Positions 7,901-8,375 of a DNA stretch of 8,375 bases are shown in pieces (positions within the stretch are counted from its first letter, which is position 1; each line of letters opens with the position of its first letter). Below the pieces are notes generated by a model that was not told the origin of the DNA, made no database searches, and was given only the letters and a program-made list of their open reading frames with translations. Source of the DNA: an uncultured Selenomonadales bacterium (GTDB lineage Bacteria; Bacillota_C; Negativicutes; Selenomonadales; Selenomonadaceae); assembly GCA_937916025.1 (NCBI GenBank), contig CALGGX010000034.1, positions 1 through 8,375 of the forward strand, in the 5' to 3' direction. Made by a program: the position numbers and the translations under genes.

Positions 7901-8375
7901 GCCGCCGCCGGAAATAATTTTTGCCGGTCCGCTTGCCGATCTGTTGTAAACGGTGTCGGCTCCGTCGCCGGTGATGATTGTTGATCTCGACGAACAGTTG
8001 TCGACGTAATTATCGCCGTTGCCGACGTCGATGCGAGCCGGACCGGTTGCAGAGAGATTGTAAACGGTATCGTTACCTTCTCCGGCGGTTATCGTTGATC
8101 TCGACGAACGGTTTTTGACATAATTATCGCCGTCGCCGACGGAAATGATCGCGCTTTCGAGTGTTGAATTGTTGAAAACGGTGTCGTTGCCGGAACCGGC
8201 GGTTACGGTTGATTGCGAGGCATTGTTGTAAACGTAATTGTTTCCTTCGCCTGCGGCAATGCTCGCCGGACCGATCTCGGAGTAGTTGTAAACGATATCA
8301 TCATCCGCGCCGCTGTCGATGCTTGCATAACTGCCGTGACTGTAAATGCTGTCTTTGCCGTCGCCGCCGATAATT
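4925..8375 (-). CDS. Large RTX-like calcium-binding repeat protein, probably secreted (5' partial)
   Basis: The frame is open from the right edge (first full codon at 8374) to TAA at 4925-4927, giving 1149 visible residues; the start is outside. A TTG at 7636 lies in the middle of a repeat-rich frame and is a leucine codon, not a start. Order of parts, numbered from codon 8374: residues 3-233, twelve Gly/Asp repeats of mostly 18 or 20 residues; about 234-243, one more GDGDDTVYG motif; about 260-451, non-repeat sequence with no recognised domain; 452-1056, four modules each made of an RTX block plus a D-Y...G-D-x-I beta segment; 1057-1149, a Pro-rich linker and C-terminal tail. Motifs such as GGGGDDTLEGGDGNDTFTGG match the RTX nonapeptide GGxGxDxUx, which binds calcium in a parallel beta roll in type I secreted proteins. 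The module ends recall the serralysin C-terminal domain. No protease, lipase or other catalytic motif is visible. Seven cysteines are unusual for this class. Secretion by a type I system is inferred; no transporter genes are in the window. Codon use looks similar to the gat genes, so I see no clear sign of recent transfer. Confidence 0.85.
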   Translation of the reverse strand, partial: IIGGDGKDSIYSHGSYASIDSGADDDIVYNYSEIGPASIAAGEGNNYVYNNASQSTVTAGSGNDTVFNNSTLESAIISVGDGDNYVKNRSSRSTITAGEGNDTVYNLSATGPARIDVGNGDNYVDNCSSRSTIITGDGADTVYNRSASGPAKIISGGGNDWIENDASEVTVISGDGDDSIFNYSAKGSISINAGDGNDFAYIEKGDQLIFDGGKGDDVVTLNSTNGNNTIIFRAGDGDDTVYGWRKLNGNDYKLFDEEGNALGESEYSTYAIGKNRRDLFVKLHDDRGSILFVDVFEPVPPFDSLVAVTVDNNTALNSEYIIKGKQTLPTAYSLDKATSVFGALGDRVTLDDDYNAIIVKRDGSKVTVGSDDEKITLRNEGDSAVYTYNNFKELEALGIVTVSAGVGTVVGSGMRSTGAIMIDEIKGVRLKESVRSEILEEDIKTITRSKKINIKGNDADNFIIGGKDNDVISGEEGDDTLEGGAGNDTLSGHREVLDDTGKLIYESNDNNTFVIRAYQPTNPYTGSHVNQTTVTDYKENDVIKVAAGHITSGSIGKTTKNGAGAVTFTVNNAGTNHNKATLKILKGSGKKITVINEDGTFSRQLYGATSITVGADDGQTVNTLWNPTVVTIDGSARRTSVGLIGNGKNNLILSGNGDNTLETGSGKDTIVYYGGNDLIVDYSEGKDIIKLTQDQIIESLNFVDGDSDKSQNAVFGLNTGGSIIVKDAVKTIVKRGKTVRLDTKINIVTADNYTMQCVGSDCKLLLADKNVELNGTLYITDISPVINDVDISKVSKKYDCTVIGDKFVRCNNGNDTLFGGVDADILTGGKGADVFVCGTGNVTITDYTPLGVKQTGDKIQLGDGQSISATTLQGKNVILTIGDQDNLNVSTVQINKGKGKEITVNDRTYVFGNGTATVRLSDGEAVLDEFMTTADASKATAAVKITGNTQNNLLKGGGGDDTLEGGDGNDTFTGGKGNDVFVYGGGNDTITDYSAPSNKAFGDSIELSSGQRLMSVEVPKKGKNIVFTIGNENGETIGTLTLKNVKGKDIRINGEARQYSESEVLMPNMIESAPVNPEPIETTVSELASRADDMWFIADNNFEVDELASIIQDTPLTACNSVEQIMSLDPDAVFKSKQSSLLTFNRHKK
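4928..5206 (-). other. C-terminal linker and putative type I secretion tail
   Basis: Visible residues 1057-1149 follow the last module. A Pro/Glu linker (SAPVNPEPIETT) leads to a segment with DDMWFIADNNFEVDELASII and ends in a serine/leucine stretch and a basic end, LLTFNRHKK. Type I secretion signals lie in the last 50-60 residues of RTX proteins and are poorly conserved, so position is the main support here. The basic end is not typical of the classic acidic-hydrophobic tails. Confidence 0.4.
5354..5536 (-). repeat. RTX block D
   Basis: Visible residues 947-1007 contain the best-preserved nonapeptides (GGGGDDTLEGG, DGNDTFTGG, KGNDVFVYGG), then GNDTITDY (D-Y pair 992-993) and GDSIEL. The follow-on beta segment has GKNIVFTIGN and ends KNVKGKDIRING. 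This is the last module before the tail. Confidence 0.9.
5792..5938 (-). repeat. RTX block C
   Basis: Visible residues 813-861 contain GNDTLFGG, VDADILTGG, KGADVFVCG, then TGNVTITDY (D-Y pair 846-847) and GDKIQL. The following beta segment has GKNVILTIGD and ends KGKGKEITVND, closely matching block D and its follow-on. Confidence 0.85.
6302..6442 (-). repeat. RTX block B
   Basis: Visible residues 645-691 contain GNGKNNLILSG, NGDNTLETG, SGKDTIVYYGG and then NDLIVDYSEGKDIIKL, the D-Y pair being 681-682. Several expected Asp positions are Asn or Lys, making this the most degenerate of the four blocks. A beta segment ending VKRGKTVRLD follows, then an extra stretch of about 70 residues that carries four cysteines. 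Confidence 0.8.
6899..7021 (-). repeat. RTX block A
   Basis: Visible residues 452-492 contain consecutive nonapeptides: GNDADNFIIGG, KDNDVISG, EEGDDTLEGG and AGNDTLSG. The block is followed by FVIRAY, VTDY (residue pair 536-537) and NDVIKV, then a beta segment ending KGSGKKITVIN. Confidence 0.85.
7022..7597 (-). other. Non-repeat region of the RTX-like protein, function unknown
   Basis: About 190 residues (visible 260-451) between the repeat array and the first RTX module. The sequence is mixed in charge with beta-prone stretches (for example NAIIVKRDGSKVTVGSDDEK), a Gly/Val-rich patch VSAGVGTVVGSG and a charged segment rich in Glu, Lys and Arg before the first module. It has no GxGxD motifs and no catalytic signature that I recognise. 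Confidence 0.5.
7676..8368 (-). repeat. Twelve tandem 18/20-residue RTX-like repeats (114-base higher-order period)
   Basis: Unit lengths in protein order are 18, 20, 18, 20, 18, 20, 18, 20, 18, 20, 19 and 22 residues. Each starts with a GxGx-D/N turn followed by a beta-type x-V-x-N and, in most units, S. The 20-residue units tend to read GDGADTVYN.S..GPA.I; the 18-residue units tend to read VGNGDNYV.N.SS.STI. The pair forms a 38-residue (114-base) unit. At the DNA level GTTGATCTCGACGAAC occurs on the + strand at 7980-7995 and again exactly 114 bases away at 8094-8109, showing duplication of the pair. The array probably continues past the right edge. Confidence 0.85.

Noticed and set aside
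7676..8368. CRISPR array suggested by the regular 60-base look of the right end
   Set aside because: The repeats are coding, vary at third positions, lack unique spacers, and alternate at 54 and 60 bases in phase with the reading frame.

Overview
The window holds two unrelated units that converge on one shared terminator. Positions 1 to 4821 (+ strand) carry most of a galactitol utilisation operon in the order gatD-gatA fusion, gatB, gatC, gatZ, gatY. Positions 4925 to 8375 (- strand) carry the C-terminal 1149 residues of a large RTX-like repeat protein, whose start lies beyond the right edge.

The gat genes form a near-complete pathway. The EIIA, EIIB and EIIC parts of the phosphotransferase system (PTS) import galactitol and phosphorylate it to galactitol 1-phosphate. 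GatD oxidises this to tagatose 6-phosphate. After a kinase step not encoded here, GatY with its partner GatZ splits tagatose 1,6-bisphosphate into dihydroxyacetone phosphate and glyceraldehyde 3-phosphate. The dehydrogenase and EIIA are one continuous reading frame, whereas E. coli has separate gatD and gatA. The genes are closely packed with strong Shine-Dalgarno sites. The exception is the 127-base gatB-gatC gap, which holds a terminator-like hairpin. No operon promoter or regulator is visible, and the gatD start is off the left edge.

The minus-strand protein has, from the right edge inward: twelve glycine/aspartate-rich repeats, most alternating strictly between 18 and 20 residues; about 190 residues of non-repeat sequence that I cannot assign; four tandem copies of a module made of an RTX calcium-binding block followed by a D-Y...G-D-x-I beta segment; and a Pro-rich linker with a C-terminal tail where a type I secretion signal would lie. 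It is probably an exported calcium-binding surface or secreted protein. No catalytic domain is visible in the part shown.

Organism: base composition is about half G+C by eye. Strong AGGAGG-type ribosome binding sites and a Gat PTS operon suggest a Firmicutes-like fermenter, while an RTX/type I secretion-type protein suggests a diderm cell. A diderm Firmicute (Negativicutes, for example a Selenomonas relative) would reconcile both. This is inference with low confidence.
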